DNA from: Clostridium sp. 1001271st1 H5
GTDB lineage: Bacteria > Bacillota > Clostridia > Lachnospirales > Lachnospiraceae
NCBI RefSeq assembly: GCF_005845215.1
Contig: NZ_SPHO01000005.1
Location: forward strand, 186,001 to 250,000
Direction: 5' to 3'
DNA: 64,000 nucleotides
In this document: piece after piece, positions 44,943 to 53,081 of the stretch
Layout of the letters: each line of letters opens with the position of its first letter
How positions within the stretch are numbered: the stretch's first letter is position 1
Made by a program: the position numbers and the translations under genes
The notes under the pieces: generated by a model
What the model saw: the letters and a program-made list of their open reading frames with translations, nothing else
Told to the model about the DNA's origin: nothing
The model's database searches: none

Positions 44943-45839
44943 TCATATTGTATCACTAGAGGACTCTCCCTTTTCTTCAGCAGAACATAATACAGATGCT
45001 ATGAAGCTATCCAGCATATCGGATGAAGCGCCTGTCTGCTGTAAAGCGTATAATGTCTGGAGCTGATTAGCGTACTCATGTTTCATGAACCGCTGCTTTT
45101 CCAATTGTTTTTGTATATGATAAAAGTAATGGTACTCATCATTTCTCCTGTCATGAAGCTGGCTGAGGTTTTCAGCGGCTTTTTTCTTTTCTTTCAGATG
45201 TTCCATGGAGAAAAATAGAATAACATCAATTATTAAATCAAGGGCGAGGAAAAGATTCCCAATCACGGCTGTCTGTAAGGATAACTGTGAAAGTATGTTT
45301 AAACATATAAAAAACAATATGAACTGGTAGATGGGAAACAGGCAGTAGGGAATGATATCCAGAACATCCTTTTTATTCCGAAGCAGCTTGAAAACCATGG
45401 AAGAAAGCATCATCATTGCCAGCAAAAACATATTGGAGAAGGTAATGCCAACAGAAAACTTTATATTGTTGTCAAGGCCCTGATACATCCTTGTGCCGAG
45501 AAGATAGGTCAGGCATACCATGCAGCCTAATTCTCCGGCAATCCCCATAAATGCATAATAACAGGTCAGACACATTGTTGTGCGCACGGATGTTCCGAAT
45601 AAAAAATAAATATTAAAAAAAGTAAAACAGAAAGCCAGGAATATATGCAGGGGAATTATCCTCTGCAATGGTATGGCAGCCAGTATAAATCCGATATTTA
45701 AAGCTGCAAAGCCAAACCAAATGAAGAGCTTTGAATGCTTTTGAGGCGTATACATCATAATCATCCCAAAGGACCCCACGAATCCTCCGATTATATATGA
45801 GAGAATGGGCAGCCATATATCACAATCTAATTTAACCAA
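44943..45839 (-). CDS. AgrC-like sensor lacking ATPase domain (His-bearing receptor subunit 1)
   Basis: 298 residues from TTG 45839, chosen because AAAGGAG lies 7 bp upstream; ATGs at 45866 and 45860 have no site. Membrane region to about residue 210, linker, then K253-H254-E255-Y-A-N-Q-L, and a 40-residue Ser-rich tail. First gene of the minus-strand operon, more diverged than subunits 2 and 3. No ATPase motif. Confidence 0.83.
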   Translation of the reverse strand: MVKLDCDIWLPILSYIIGGFVGSFGMIMMYTPQKHSKLFIWFGFAALNIGFILAAIPLQRIIPLHIFLAFCFTFFNIYFLFGTSVRTTMCLTCYYAFMGIAGELGCMVCLTYLLGTRMYQGLDNNIKFSVGITFSNMFLLAMMMLSSMVFKLLRNKKDVLDIIPYCLFPIYQFILFFICLNILSQLSLQTAVIGNLFLALDLIIDVILFFSMEHLKEKKKAAENLSQLHDRRNDEYHYFYHIQKQLEKQRFMKHEYANQLQTLYALQQTGASSDMLDSFIASVLCSAEEKGESSSDTI

Positions 45840-45881
45840 TGTATTGCTCCTTTTATTCATGGACAACAGGTTACTGTAAAT

Positions 45882-45910
45882 ATTATAAGCAGAAAAGGGG
45901 AGACAGACAA
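45882..45910 (-). promoter_or_regulatory. Sensor-operon promoter
   Basis: Minus strand: TTGTCT (complement of 45905-45910), 17-bp spacer, TATAAT (complement of 45882-45887), about 43 bp before the first sensor start. The weak -35 suggests help from an activator; a direct repeat lies 10 bp upstream of it. Confidence 0.75.
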
Positions 45911-45920
45911 TGATGAATTA

Positions 45921-45955
45921 TGCATATTTTGCAGGAATTATGTAAATCATGCAAA
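45921..45955. promoter_or_regulatory. 20-bp-period direct repeat, candidate LytTR-regulator site upstream of the sensor operon
   Basis: TGCATATTTTGCAGG (45921-45935) and TGTAAATCATGCAAA (45941-45955); the second differs at one position from a repeat unit upstream of the LytTR gene (52814-52828). LytTR proteins bind pairs of direct repeats about two helical turns apart. It also lies 66-100 bp before the plus-strand secreted-protein operon. Confidence 0.65.
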
Positions 45956-46020
45956 CCGTATTGTAAAAGTTAGGAAGTACTTTAAAATATTATATAAAAT
46001 CCGGCGGAGGAGGTAATGTA

Positions 46021-46794
46021 ATGACAAAAGAGAAAAAGAATATCATATCCCGATGTGTGATGTGCGGCGCATTCATACTCTGTTTTTTTGCAGGTACAAT
46101 TTTTTCACCACTGGAAGCTGGTGCGGCAGCATCGTCTATCATCAATAGACACAATAAAAATTTTACAAAACCTGAAGATGCGATTGAATACTATGTAAAG
46201 AAGATATCTGAAGGTGACTTTTCGGGAGCGCTGGATGCCTGTGCAGGAAATGGAGGATTTGACTTTGTCGCATTTAGTGAGGAAGCTGGTTTTATTATAC
46301 CTTTCAACCAATGGCCTGACCAATATAAAATGTATAAGGATATGAACGAGATATATGATGCAAACAATCTGGTAAAACAGACGAAAGAACTGATTTGGTC
46401 ACTATTAGAACCCGATATTGATTTTGCACAGACTTATAGCACACAAACTTTAAACGCGGCAGAGATAAGTAACAATCTGAATCCGTCCAGGTTGGCATCG
46501 CTTGAGGTGGTTAGGATGGAAGATGATTACATCAGAGAAAGCAATAAACAAAAAATGGCGGATAATTGTAAAAAAATGGCCAAACGATATAGAGCGGATG
46601 AGTATAAGGAATATGCTGTTTTATATAAATGGGAAGACAGATACTATTCAGGAGGTTATACCTTACTAAAATTTGGAAAAAATTGGAATATCCTTGGCCC
46701 TTATGCTACCTATTGGGGCAGCACCCAAGAATTGACCGAGACAACTGAAAAGGCTTTTAATCAAAAGATAGTTGACTATAAAAAAGAAAAATAA
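46021..46794 (+). CDS. Secreted hypothetical protein
   Basis: 257 residues with GGAGGAGG before ATG. N-terminal signal peptide (MCGAFILCFFAGTIFSPLEAGAAA, cleavage near AGAAA). The body begins with a DUF4878-like pattern (FTKPEDAIEYYVKKISEGDFSGALDAC), then a long helical region. Function unknown. First gene of a plus-strand block of surface proteins that runs to 51863. Confidence 0.75.
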   Translation: MTKEKKNIISRCVMCGAFILCFFAGTIFSPLEAGAAASSIINRHNKNFTKPEDAIEYYVKKISEGDFSGALDACAGNGGFDFVAFSEEAGFIIPFNQWPDQYKMYKDMNEIYDANNLVKQTKELIWSLLEPDIDFAQTYSTQTLNAAEISNNLNPSRLASLEVVRMEDDYIRESNKQKMADNCKKMAKRYRADEYKEYAVLYKWEDRYYSGGYTLLKFGKNWNILGPYATYWGSTQELTETTEKAFNQKIVDYKKEK

Positions 46795-46813
46795 TGATGT
46801 AGCAGGAGATGAA

Positions 46814-47764
46814 ATGGAAAAGATAAAAGGTGGAAAAATTACTTTTATAGGGGCGGTCATGGTTTTAACTATGTGCATGACCATTACAGCATATGCAGGC
46901 TGGCAGAAGAATGGAAGCGCGTGGAAATATGACTATAATGGAAGCTATTTGACTGGAGCATGGGATATCAACGGAAAACGGTATTATTTTGACCAAAACG
47001 CAAACATGGTTACTGGGTGGAAGGCGATAAACGGTAACTGGTATTATTTTAATGCAGACGGCCCTATGGCATTTAACCAGTGGGTTGGGGATTATTATGT
47101 TGGAAGTAATGGGGCAATGCTTACTGACTCCTGGGTTGGCTCCTATTATGTGGGGGCGGATGGTAAATGGGACCGGCAGAAGGCGGCGGGAGGCCTGATT
47201 CAAGATAACATTATGGACAATTTGGGCAATTCCAACAATGAGTATTTCATATGTGATATACAGAGTTTTGAAGATGCAGGCGGTGCCTACAGGACAAAAT
47301 GTACGATAGCAAAGGCAGTTACAGTCCCCTCCTCTTTTGAAAGTAATAGAAGGATTGGTGAAAAGGTGAGGATTGGAAATTATAATTATACTGTTACACA
47401 GGGAACTGCTAACAGCAGATTTAATTACATAAGGGAAAATGATGGGATACAATGTTATTTGCTTCCCAATGTTTGTCCAAACGGAAATTCTGCTATGCGT
47501 TTCATGACTCTGGACGGGGAAGGATGGCTTTTTGACGGAGCTGGGACAGACGGATATGTATATATAGCCAAATATGCAGAGATAAAGTTGATTGATGCCT
47601 CAAACGATTTCCAATTCCTTGGAAATCTTCCGGTATCAGCAACGGAGTATGTCAATGGTGAATGGAATCGGGAAGGGGTATACGCCTTGGATAACTGTCC
47701 GGGCTGGATTGAGACGGACGCAAATGGAATTATAAAAAAGATTACTGTATTGTATGATGATTAA
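46814..47764 (+). CDS. Choline-binding-type cell-wall repeat protein
   Basis: 316 residues from ATG 46814 (GCAGGAGA upstream). Signal peptide, then about four to five cell-wall-binding repeats of the W-x-x-x-xG-x-WYYF/DxxGxM type (GWKAINGNWYYFNADG, WVGDYYVGSNG, WVGSYYVGADG). A ~180-residue C-terminal domain of unknown function follows. These repeats bind choline or wall polymers and fix proteins on the surface. The last gene in the block (51030) carries the same repeat set. Confidence 0.85.
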   Translation: MEKIKGGKITFIGAVMVLTMCMTITAYAGWQKNGSAWKYDYNGSYLTGAWDINGKRYYFDQNANMVTGWKAINGNWYYFNADGPMAFNQWVGDYYVGSNGAMLTDSWVGSYYVGADGKWDRQKAAGGLIQDNIMDNLGNSNNEYFICDIQSFEDAGGAYRTKCTIAKAVTVPSSFESNRRIGEKVRIGNYNYTVTQGTANSRFNYIRENDGIQCYLLPNVCPNGNSAMRFMTLDGEGWLFDGAGTDGYVYIAKYAEIKLIDASNDFQFLGNLPVSATEYVNGEWNREGVYALDNCPGWIETDANGIIKKITVLYDD

Positions 47765-47799
47765 TTTAAAAACAAGCTGTTGTTTGGAGAGGATATGAT

Positions 47800-48369
47800 A
47801 TGCCATGGAAATTAATTGAAAAGATAAAGGGGCTTTTGGAGGTGCCATACACTTTTTTTCGCATTTTAGTTTTTTTCTGTACCATAAGCTTTATAAGCAT
47901 TATTTATCAAAATGGCCTATCTGGCAGCCTGCTGGCTGTTCCGGCCATAATAGTTTTATATGTTCTGTTTTTCCTTTTTAGAGCGACAGGTAAAAAGATA
48001 AATAAGGAAGCCAGTGACGAATACTATTACGCAAGGTACCGAAAATCATTGCCACCGCAGGTGGAAAAGGACTTGTTTGAGTTCCTGGCATCATCGGGCA
48101 GTTTACCGGATTTTATTGATGTAGGTAAGGGCGGTATAAAAGTTGGTTATAGAAATTTCTTATTTAGGGATTATCTGTGTGAGGATATAGGTGATGCAGC
48201 AGATATGGCAGGTGTTGCCAATTGGCTGGCAGAAACCATATACTCACGGTACAAAAAAAGTTATGAAGTCAAAATAGTTTATTTTCACGATACAGAGTTT
48301 CAGGAGAATCATATAACCGGCTTTCGCCTGGAGGTAAAAAGGGAAAAGCCTGTATTACAAAAGTGGTAG
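47800..48369 (+). CDS. Hypothetical membrane protein
   Basis: 189 residues. Two N-terminal membrane segments (FFRILVFFCTISFISIIYQ and LLAVPAIIVLYVLFFLF), then a soluble ~120-residue domain. I do not recognise a family. Belongs to the plus-strand surface-protein block. Confidence 0.65.
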   Translation: MPWKLIEKIKGLLEVPYTFFRILVFFCTISFISIIYQNGLSGSLLAVPAIIVLYVLFFLFRATGKKINKEASDEYYYARYRKSLPPQVEKDLFEFLASSGSLPDFIDVGKGGIKVGYRNFLFRDYLCEDIGDAADMAGVANWLAETIYSRYKKSYEVKIVYFHDTEFQENHITGFRLEVKREKPVLQKW

Positions 48370-48387
48370 GAGCGAGGAGGAATGAGA

Positions 48388-49890
48388 ATGAATAAAGTTA
48401 TGTGGAGCGTTTTGCCGATGGCTATTGTATTATGCTGTGCATGCGGAAAATCGTATACGTGTGATGAATGTGGAAAAACCTTTCATGGAGATGCCTACTA
48501 TGATAGTTTCGACGAAGATTTCATTATGTGTGCATCCTGTGCAGAGGAATACTATTCTCCGTTACCCTACAGTAATTTTAAGCTTACTGGCAGCAGGCAG
48601 AATCAAGATGCTGATGTGAAGGAAATAAGTACGAAAGCAGATATCTCATCAGAAAAGAATCAGGAGAATTATAGTATTAAAGCGGGGAGCAGCTTTAGTG
48701 AGGGAAAGGCATTTGCTTATATTTACAGAAATGGCGGGGAGGAATATGCTTATATTGATTCACAGGGTGAAATCATATTTGAACTTCCGTCAGGATTTAC
48801 ATATGGAGATGAATTTCATGAAGGATACGCAGTGATAACAGACTGGGATTATGGGAAAGGCAAAGACCATACGGCACTTGGGCATATGTATGCGCTGATT
48901 GATGAAAAAGGCAATATTGTCATTGAACCGGGTATATATGATTTTATTGGCAGGGTATCGGAGGGGGCCGCATTTACATTTGTTTGTGAGAAGGATTATA
49001 AAGGGAACAGGATTGAAACAAAATTTGTATCACCCAATAACGAGGAGATATTTAGTGTTGACCCGGCCTTGGTGGTGGAAGATTATGATGAGGCCCCGGA
49101 ATATGCAAAATATGTGATACATGATATAAAAAATATTTATTTTATTGATGGATTAGTGTCGATGCAGGGAGTCAATCAAGCGGCCAATGCAGGAGATATA
49201 CTGGTCTATGACAGCAAAGGAAACCAGGTTTTTTTCTTTGAATGGCTGGGCGACGGGGACAACGCCAGACGTATCTGGAATAAGCCGTTAGGTTCAGAAA
49301 AAACGAATTATTTTCTTAACGCTCCGAATAATTGGAGCAAACGTGATTATCCTGCGGGGTTATTCCTTATTTACGACAGAAAAAATTGTACGATTAATAA
49401 ATATTATCCGGATGCCGAATTTTCTACGAACCAGGAGGCAATGGCCGATGGTTATGTCATGGGATATTTGAAGGAGAAGAATCGCAGCTGCGGCGTTGTT
49501 GTTTATGATTATCAGGGCAGCAAAATCTCAGAAAACAGGGAATTGGATATAGAGAGTATAAGAGAGACAGATGCTAATTATTGGGTAGTTGAACTGCAGA
49601 ATAAATATTACGGAATCATGGACCAAACATCCAAACTTCTTTTTGAACCAATTCAGGGCAAGATTGTATATGTTGGAGAGGGAAAGTTTTATTGTGATGG
49701 GACTGGTGATGTGATTGATGCAACGGGAACGGTTCTATTCAATACCCCCTATGATTTAAAGTATGGATATGCCGGATATGATAATGAATATGATATGGAG
49801 TATAGGATTTATAAGAATGGATATATCATGGTAAAAGATGGGAAGGACTATTATTATATGGATGATAATGGAAAAATTTTAAATCACTAA
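48388..49890 (+). CDS. WG-repeat lipoprotein with treble-clef-like Cys motif
   Basis: 500 residues from ATG 48388 (GAGGAGG at 7 bp). The signal sequence ends in a Cys-rich LCCACGK. Immediately after comes C-x2-C ... C-x2-C (CDECGKTF and CASCAEEY), a zinc-ribbon-like pair. The rest is WG-type repeats (YIDSQGEIIFELP, MYALIDEKGNIVIEPG, YYYMDDNGKIL), which form beta-propeller-like surface domains. The role is probably binding at the cell surface. Confidence 0.8.
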   Translation: MNKVMWSVLPMAIVLCCACGKSYTCDECGKTFHGDAYYDSFDEDFIMCASCAEEYYSPLPYSNFKLTGSRQNQDADVKEISTKADISSEKNQENYSIKAGSSFSEGKAFAYIYRNGGEEYAYIDSQGEIIFELPSGFTYGDEFHEGYAVITDWDYGKGKDHTALGHMYALIDEKGNIVIEPGIYDFIGRVSEGAAFTFVCEKDYKGNRIETKFVSPNNEEIFSVDPALVVEDYDEAPEYAKYVIHDIKNIYFIDGLVSMQGVNQAANAGDILVYDSKGNQVFFFEWLGDGDNARRIWNKPLGSEKTNYFLNAPNNWSKRDYPAGLFLIYDRKNCTINKYYPDAEFSTNQEAMADGYVMGYLKEKNRSCGVVVYDYQGSKISENRELDIESIRETDANYWVVELQNKYYGIMDQTSKLLFEPIQGKIVYVGEGKFYCDGTGDVIDATGTVLFNTPYDLKYGYAGYDNEYDMEYRIYKNGYIMVKDGKDYYYMDDNGKILNH

Positions 49891-50001
49891 ACAGATTTCC
49901 TCAGGAGGATACTGGTATGGGAATAGCAAGGTATTACCAGATTGTATGTGTTTCTTCACAAGACAATTTGGTATTGGTTTTTGAAAGAAGAGGTAATTGT
50001 G

Positions 50002-50997
50002 ATGAAGGGTATAGTAAATAAACGATTCTGGCTGACTCTGCCTGTATTGGGGGCGGCTGTCATAATAACATTTTTCCTGATTCAAGAAATGGTATCCTAT
50101 GGTGAAGAGCCCATTGACAGCAGCGTACAAAATGATTTTTCATATCAGGATGGGCAGTGGATATACTATATTGACCTGGGAAAAATTATGCGGCTGAATA
50201 TCAAGGGCGATAAGGCGGAAGTTGTCATGCAGCCAGAATATACAGTTGATGGAAGCGGAAACCAGATTGAAGCAAATCTGACCTATTTGGGAAAGGCAGG
50301 AGGTAAAATAATATTTCAGTCCGGTACCTCTGAAATAAAAACGTTTACTGGAAAAAAAGCCAAAAAACTAAAAGGAACCACGGTAAACAATATTAATAAA
50401 CAATTGGTTGTCAGTGCAGATGCAAAGAGGCTTGTGTGGTTGGAAAACCCTAATTTCAATGGGGATAATAAAAACACACTGGTGCAGCTTCCCATTGGAG
50501 GTGGCATTACGAAAAGAAAAAATCTGGAAGCTGAGAATGTGGAGCTGATTGGAGATTATGATAAGGTATGCTACTTTATAGAAAAGGCCGGAGAGGATAA
50601 TGCGGAGGAAAATTCTTTGTGGAAGCTGGATTTAAGCAAAGGAAGGGTGCCGGACAAACAATTGATGATAAATAAATTTCCGGCGGTAAGTGCCTGCCTG
50701 GCAGAGGGAAATATATATTATGCTAGCGATAGTATATATAAGATTGATTTAATGGATTCCAATTTGAAAACAGTTAAAATATACGATGATAAACCCAATA
50801 TAATAAAGTATTGCGATGGCAGAATATATTGCGGAAATAAAGAAAGAGGAATCATATACAGCATAGACCTTTCCGGCAGCGGGTACAGGGAACTGTATAC
50901 CGGTTACAATGGAACAGCTATGGATGCCGGCAAAGACTATGTGTCAGTTGGATATCCGCAATCTGAGACATTCAGAATCATACGCATCAATGAATAA
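50002..50997 (+). CDS. Membrane-anchored DUF5050-like beta-propeller protein
   Basis: 331 residues from ATG 50002 (GAAGAGG). One N-terminal membrane segment (FWLTLPVLGAAVIITFFLI), then repeated units of the form W-x-YY-x-D/IYY-x-S (GQWIYYIDLGKIMRLN, GNIYYASDSIYKIDL, GRIYCGNKERGIIYSIDL) typical of DUF5050 propellers. Surface sensor or binder of unknown ligand. Confidence 0.78.
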   Translation: MKGIVNKRFWLTLPVLGAAVIITFFLIQEMVSYGEEPIDSSVQNDFSYQDGQWIYYIDLGKIMRLNIKGDKAEVVMQPEYTVDGSGNQIEANLTYLGKAGGKIIFQSGTSEIKTFTGKKAKKLKGTTVNNINKQLVVSADAKRLVWLENPNFNGDNKNTLVQLPIGGGITKRKNLEAENVELIGDYDKVCYFIEKAGEDNAEENSLWKLDLSKGRVPDKQLMINKFPAVSACLAEGNIYYASDSIYKIDLMDSNLKTVKIYDDKPNIIKYCDGRIYCGNKERGIIYSIDLSGSGYRELYTGYNGTAMDAGKDYVSVGYPQSETFRIIRINE

Positions 50998-51029
50998 GGT
51001 AACCAATAACACGCTGAAAAGAGATGAAA

Positions 51030-51863
51030 ATGAAAGAAAACATAATTCGAAAAGTTGTTTTTGCCGGAGCTGTCCTGGTTTCAATGCTGTCCATGTCTGC
51101 GCCGGCAATGGCGGCCTGGCAGCAGAGCGGAGATACATGGAAGTATGAGAACAACGGTACATATCTGACTGGTTGGTGGAAGATAGGTGGTTCCCGGTAT
51201 TATTTTGACCCGGAAGGGAGAATGCTTACTGACTGGCAGTATCTGAACGGATTCTGGTATTATCTAAATGCAGACGGTTCCATGGCACATGACCAATGGG
51301 TAGGAAATTATTACGTTGGCAGCAATGGGAGAATGGTCAGGAATGCCTGGATAGGGGAGTATTATGTAGGGGGCGACGGGGCCTGGATTCAGGATAATCA
51401 GAATGTACAGCCAATGTATGAAGCATATTGTGAGCAGAACTACGGGAGCCGCGTTCAAAAAATACTGTTTGCAGATATTACTCATGATGGCAGGGATGAC
51501 TGTATCGTGGTTTTAGCGCCGATAACAAGAGCATATGGTAACGTGGTAATTCTTACTGCGGATAATACCGAAGTGAAGTGTCTTACAGAACTGGAATGCA
51601 GTTTTAGGACGGATTTTTATCTATATGAACAGAACGGAAAGGAATATATCCTGGGAGCATATATCGGCATATATCAGGGGTCAGGAACTTATAGTTATGA
51701 GATATTCAACCTGAATTCGGATGGCTCTAGAGTTTGTCTGGAAGAAGCCTATGTTGAGGTTTCAGATTCATCACAGATTGAAAAACAGGAGCAGATATAT
51801 TCTGAAATGTTAAGTCCGTATGTTAGGAATGCAAAACTTATATACCGTGGACTTGACAATTAA
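51030..51863 (+). CDS. Choline-binding-type cell-wall repeat protein (second copy)
   Basis: 277 residues from ATG 51030 (AAAGAGA). Signal peptide (AGAVLVSMLSMSAPAMAA), then the same set of cell-wall repeats as 46814 (GWWKIGGSRYYFDPEG, WVGNYYVGSNG, WIGEYYVGGDG). The C-terminal ~140 residues differ and resemble a small adaptor domain (FADITHDGRDDCIVVL). Last gene of the block; a terminator follows. Confidence 0.85.
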   Translation: MKENIIRKVVFAGAVLVSMLSMSAPAMAAWQQSGDTWKYENNGTYLTGWWKIGGSRYYFDPEGRMLTDWQYLNGFWYYLNADGSMAHDQWVGNYYVGSNGRMVRNAWIGEYYVGGDGAWIQDNQNVQPMYEAYCEQNYGSRVQKILFADITHDGRDDCIVVLAPITRAYGNVVILTADNTEVKCLTELECSFRTDFYLYEQNGKEYILGAYIGIYQGSGTYSYEIFNLNSDGSRVCLEEAYVEVSDSSQIEKQEQIYSEMLSPYVRNAKLIYRGLDN

Positions 51864-51964
51864 CAGGATATATTTCAAAGCTAATCCATCCATTTATGCC
51901 CTGATGTGTGTTTAATGGTTTATGCGAGCATCATGCTGACAGGAAAAACAAGAAAATATAGGAT

Positions 51965-51999
51965 GAAGCTCCTGGCAGATGTAGCAGGAGCTTCTTTTT
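51965..51999. terminator. Bidirectional terminator between surface block and LytTR gene
   Basis: Perfect 10-bp stem GAAGCTCCTG (51965-51974) with CAGGAGCTTC (51985-51994), and T5 on the plus strand. Confidence 0.8.
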
Positions 52000-52714
52000 A
52001 TAGCGAAGAAGTGAGATAAGCCAGATATTCATTCTTAGAAGCCTGTTGGAAGGTACGTCCGATAGGAATTATTTCTCCATTTTTTAATACAAATTCCGTA
52101 CTTTTAAATGTAGCAACATGTCTTAGATGGACAATATAACTGCCATGGCAGCGGACGAAATTAGGGCCAAGTAATGGTTTTAAATTTTTAAGGCTCATGG
52201 CGGCTTTAAATGATTTTGTTTCGGTAACTATAATGGAGTGATGCTCAATTTTTTCAACGTATAAAATTTTATCAATGGGTATCCTCAGCTCATAATTGGA
52301 TATATTTAAAACCAGTGAGGGAGGTGTCTTTTTTAGTTGGTTGATTGCTTTTTCCAATGCCTTTGGCAGCATTTCTTCCAATTGTGTTTTTAAGACAAAA
52401 TATAGGTGGTCGGCTTCATACACAAAAGGCGCGTAATCAATAAATCCTGTCAGGAAAATAATTTGACAGTTAGGGGCTTGCAAATTGATTTTTCGGGCGA
52501 TTTCGATTCCGTTTATTTCCCCCAATCGTATATCTAAAATGATGATACTATAATCAAAGGAATTTTCTTTTAATATATGTATCAGTTTTTCTGGTGATAA
52601 CTGTGTAAAGGAGTATTTTTTATTTTCAGCTTGCTGATGCAGGAGGAAATTATATATGAATCTCTGCACATAAGACATCTGGTTTAAGTCGTCATCGCAG
52701 ATACAAATTTTCAT
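51998..52714 (-). CDS. LytTR-family response regulator (AgrA/VirR-like)
   Basis: 238 residues from ATG 52714. The receiver has ICDDD (acidic pocket), phospho-acceptor D61 (LDIRLGEINGIE), T89 (FLTGF) and K109 (YFVLKTQ). The LytTR DNA-binding domain from about residue 135 contains IDKILYVEKIEHHSIIV and FVRCHGSYIVHLRHV. No kinase gene is adjacent; the sensor array 6 kb away on the same strand is the obvious partner. A promoter and direct repeat lie upstream. Confidence 0.92.
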   Translation of the reverse strand: MKICICDDDLNQMSYVQRFIYNFLLHQQAENKKYSFTQLSPEKLIHILKENSFDYSIIILDIRLGEINGIEIARKINLQAPNCQIIFLTGFIDYAPFVYEADHLYFVLKTQLEEMLPKALEKAINQLKKTPPSLVLNISNYELRIPIDKILYVEKIEHHSIIVTETKSFKAAMSLKNLKPLLGPNFVRCHGSYIVHLRHVATFKSTEFVLKNGEIIPIGRTFQQASKNEYLAYLTSSL

Positions 52715-52753
52715 GGTTACGGTATACCTTTCTGGCAATATTTTATACTTTAT

Positions 52754-52782
52754 ATTATAAATTAGATACGTAACCCAAACAA
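52754..52782 (-). promoter_or_regulatory. LytTR gene promoter
   Basis: Minus strand: TTGTTT (complement of 52777-52782), 17-bp spacer, TATAAT (complement of 52754-52759), 40 bp before the ATG. Same layout as the sensor-operon promoter. Confidence 0.75.
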
Positions 52783-52793
52783 TATTAAATCCT

Positions 52794-52828
52794 TGTAAAT
52801 AATGAAGATTAGATGTAAATTATGCAAA
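52794..52828. promoter_or_regulatory. 20-bp-period direct repeat, candidate LytTR-regulator site
   Basis: TGTAAATAATGAAGA (52794-52808) and TGTAAATTATGCAAA (52814-52828) match at 12 of 15 positions with an exact 20-bp period and begin 11 bp upstream of the LytTR -35. The second unit differs at one position from the one at 45941-45955. Confidence 0.7.
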
Positions 52829-52987
52829 TCCGGTTATATGTAAGAAGATAAATAAACCAGGCAAACCTTCGACAAAGTACGACAGTAAATTGGCAGCTGG
52901 CTTTATCCATTGTCTGAGCCGGAGGCCCGGTGTACGGATAATACCGGGCAGCGTATACTAGAGTATGACGGAAAAGACAGTAAAACA

Positions 52988-53026
52988 AGTATTCCTATTG
53001 AAATTGTAGGAATACTATGATATAGT
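52988..53026 (+). promoter_or_regulatory. iscS promoter covered by a perfect inverted repeat
   Basis: TTGAAA (52998-53003), 17 bp, TATAGT (53021-53026) gives the promoter. AGTATTCCTA (52988-52997) and TAGGAATACT (53007-53016) are a perfect 10-bp inverted repeat around the -35. Reminiscent of Rrf2-type (IscR/CymR) operators (inference). Confidence 0.65.
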
Positions 53027-53081
53027 AAAAAGCGTAGATGAAGCTTTTAACTTTAGGACTACAGAAAGGCGGATTTTGATT

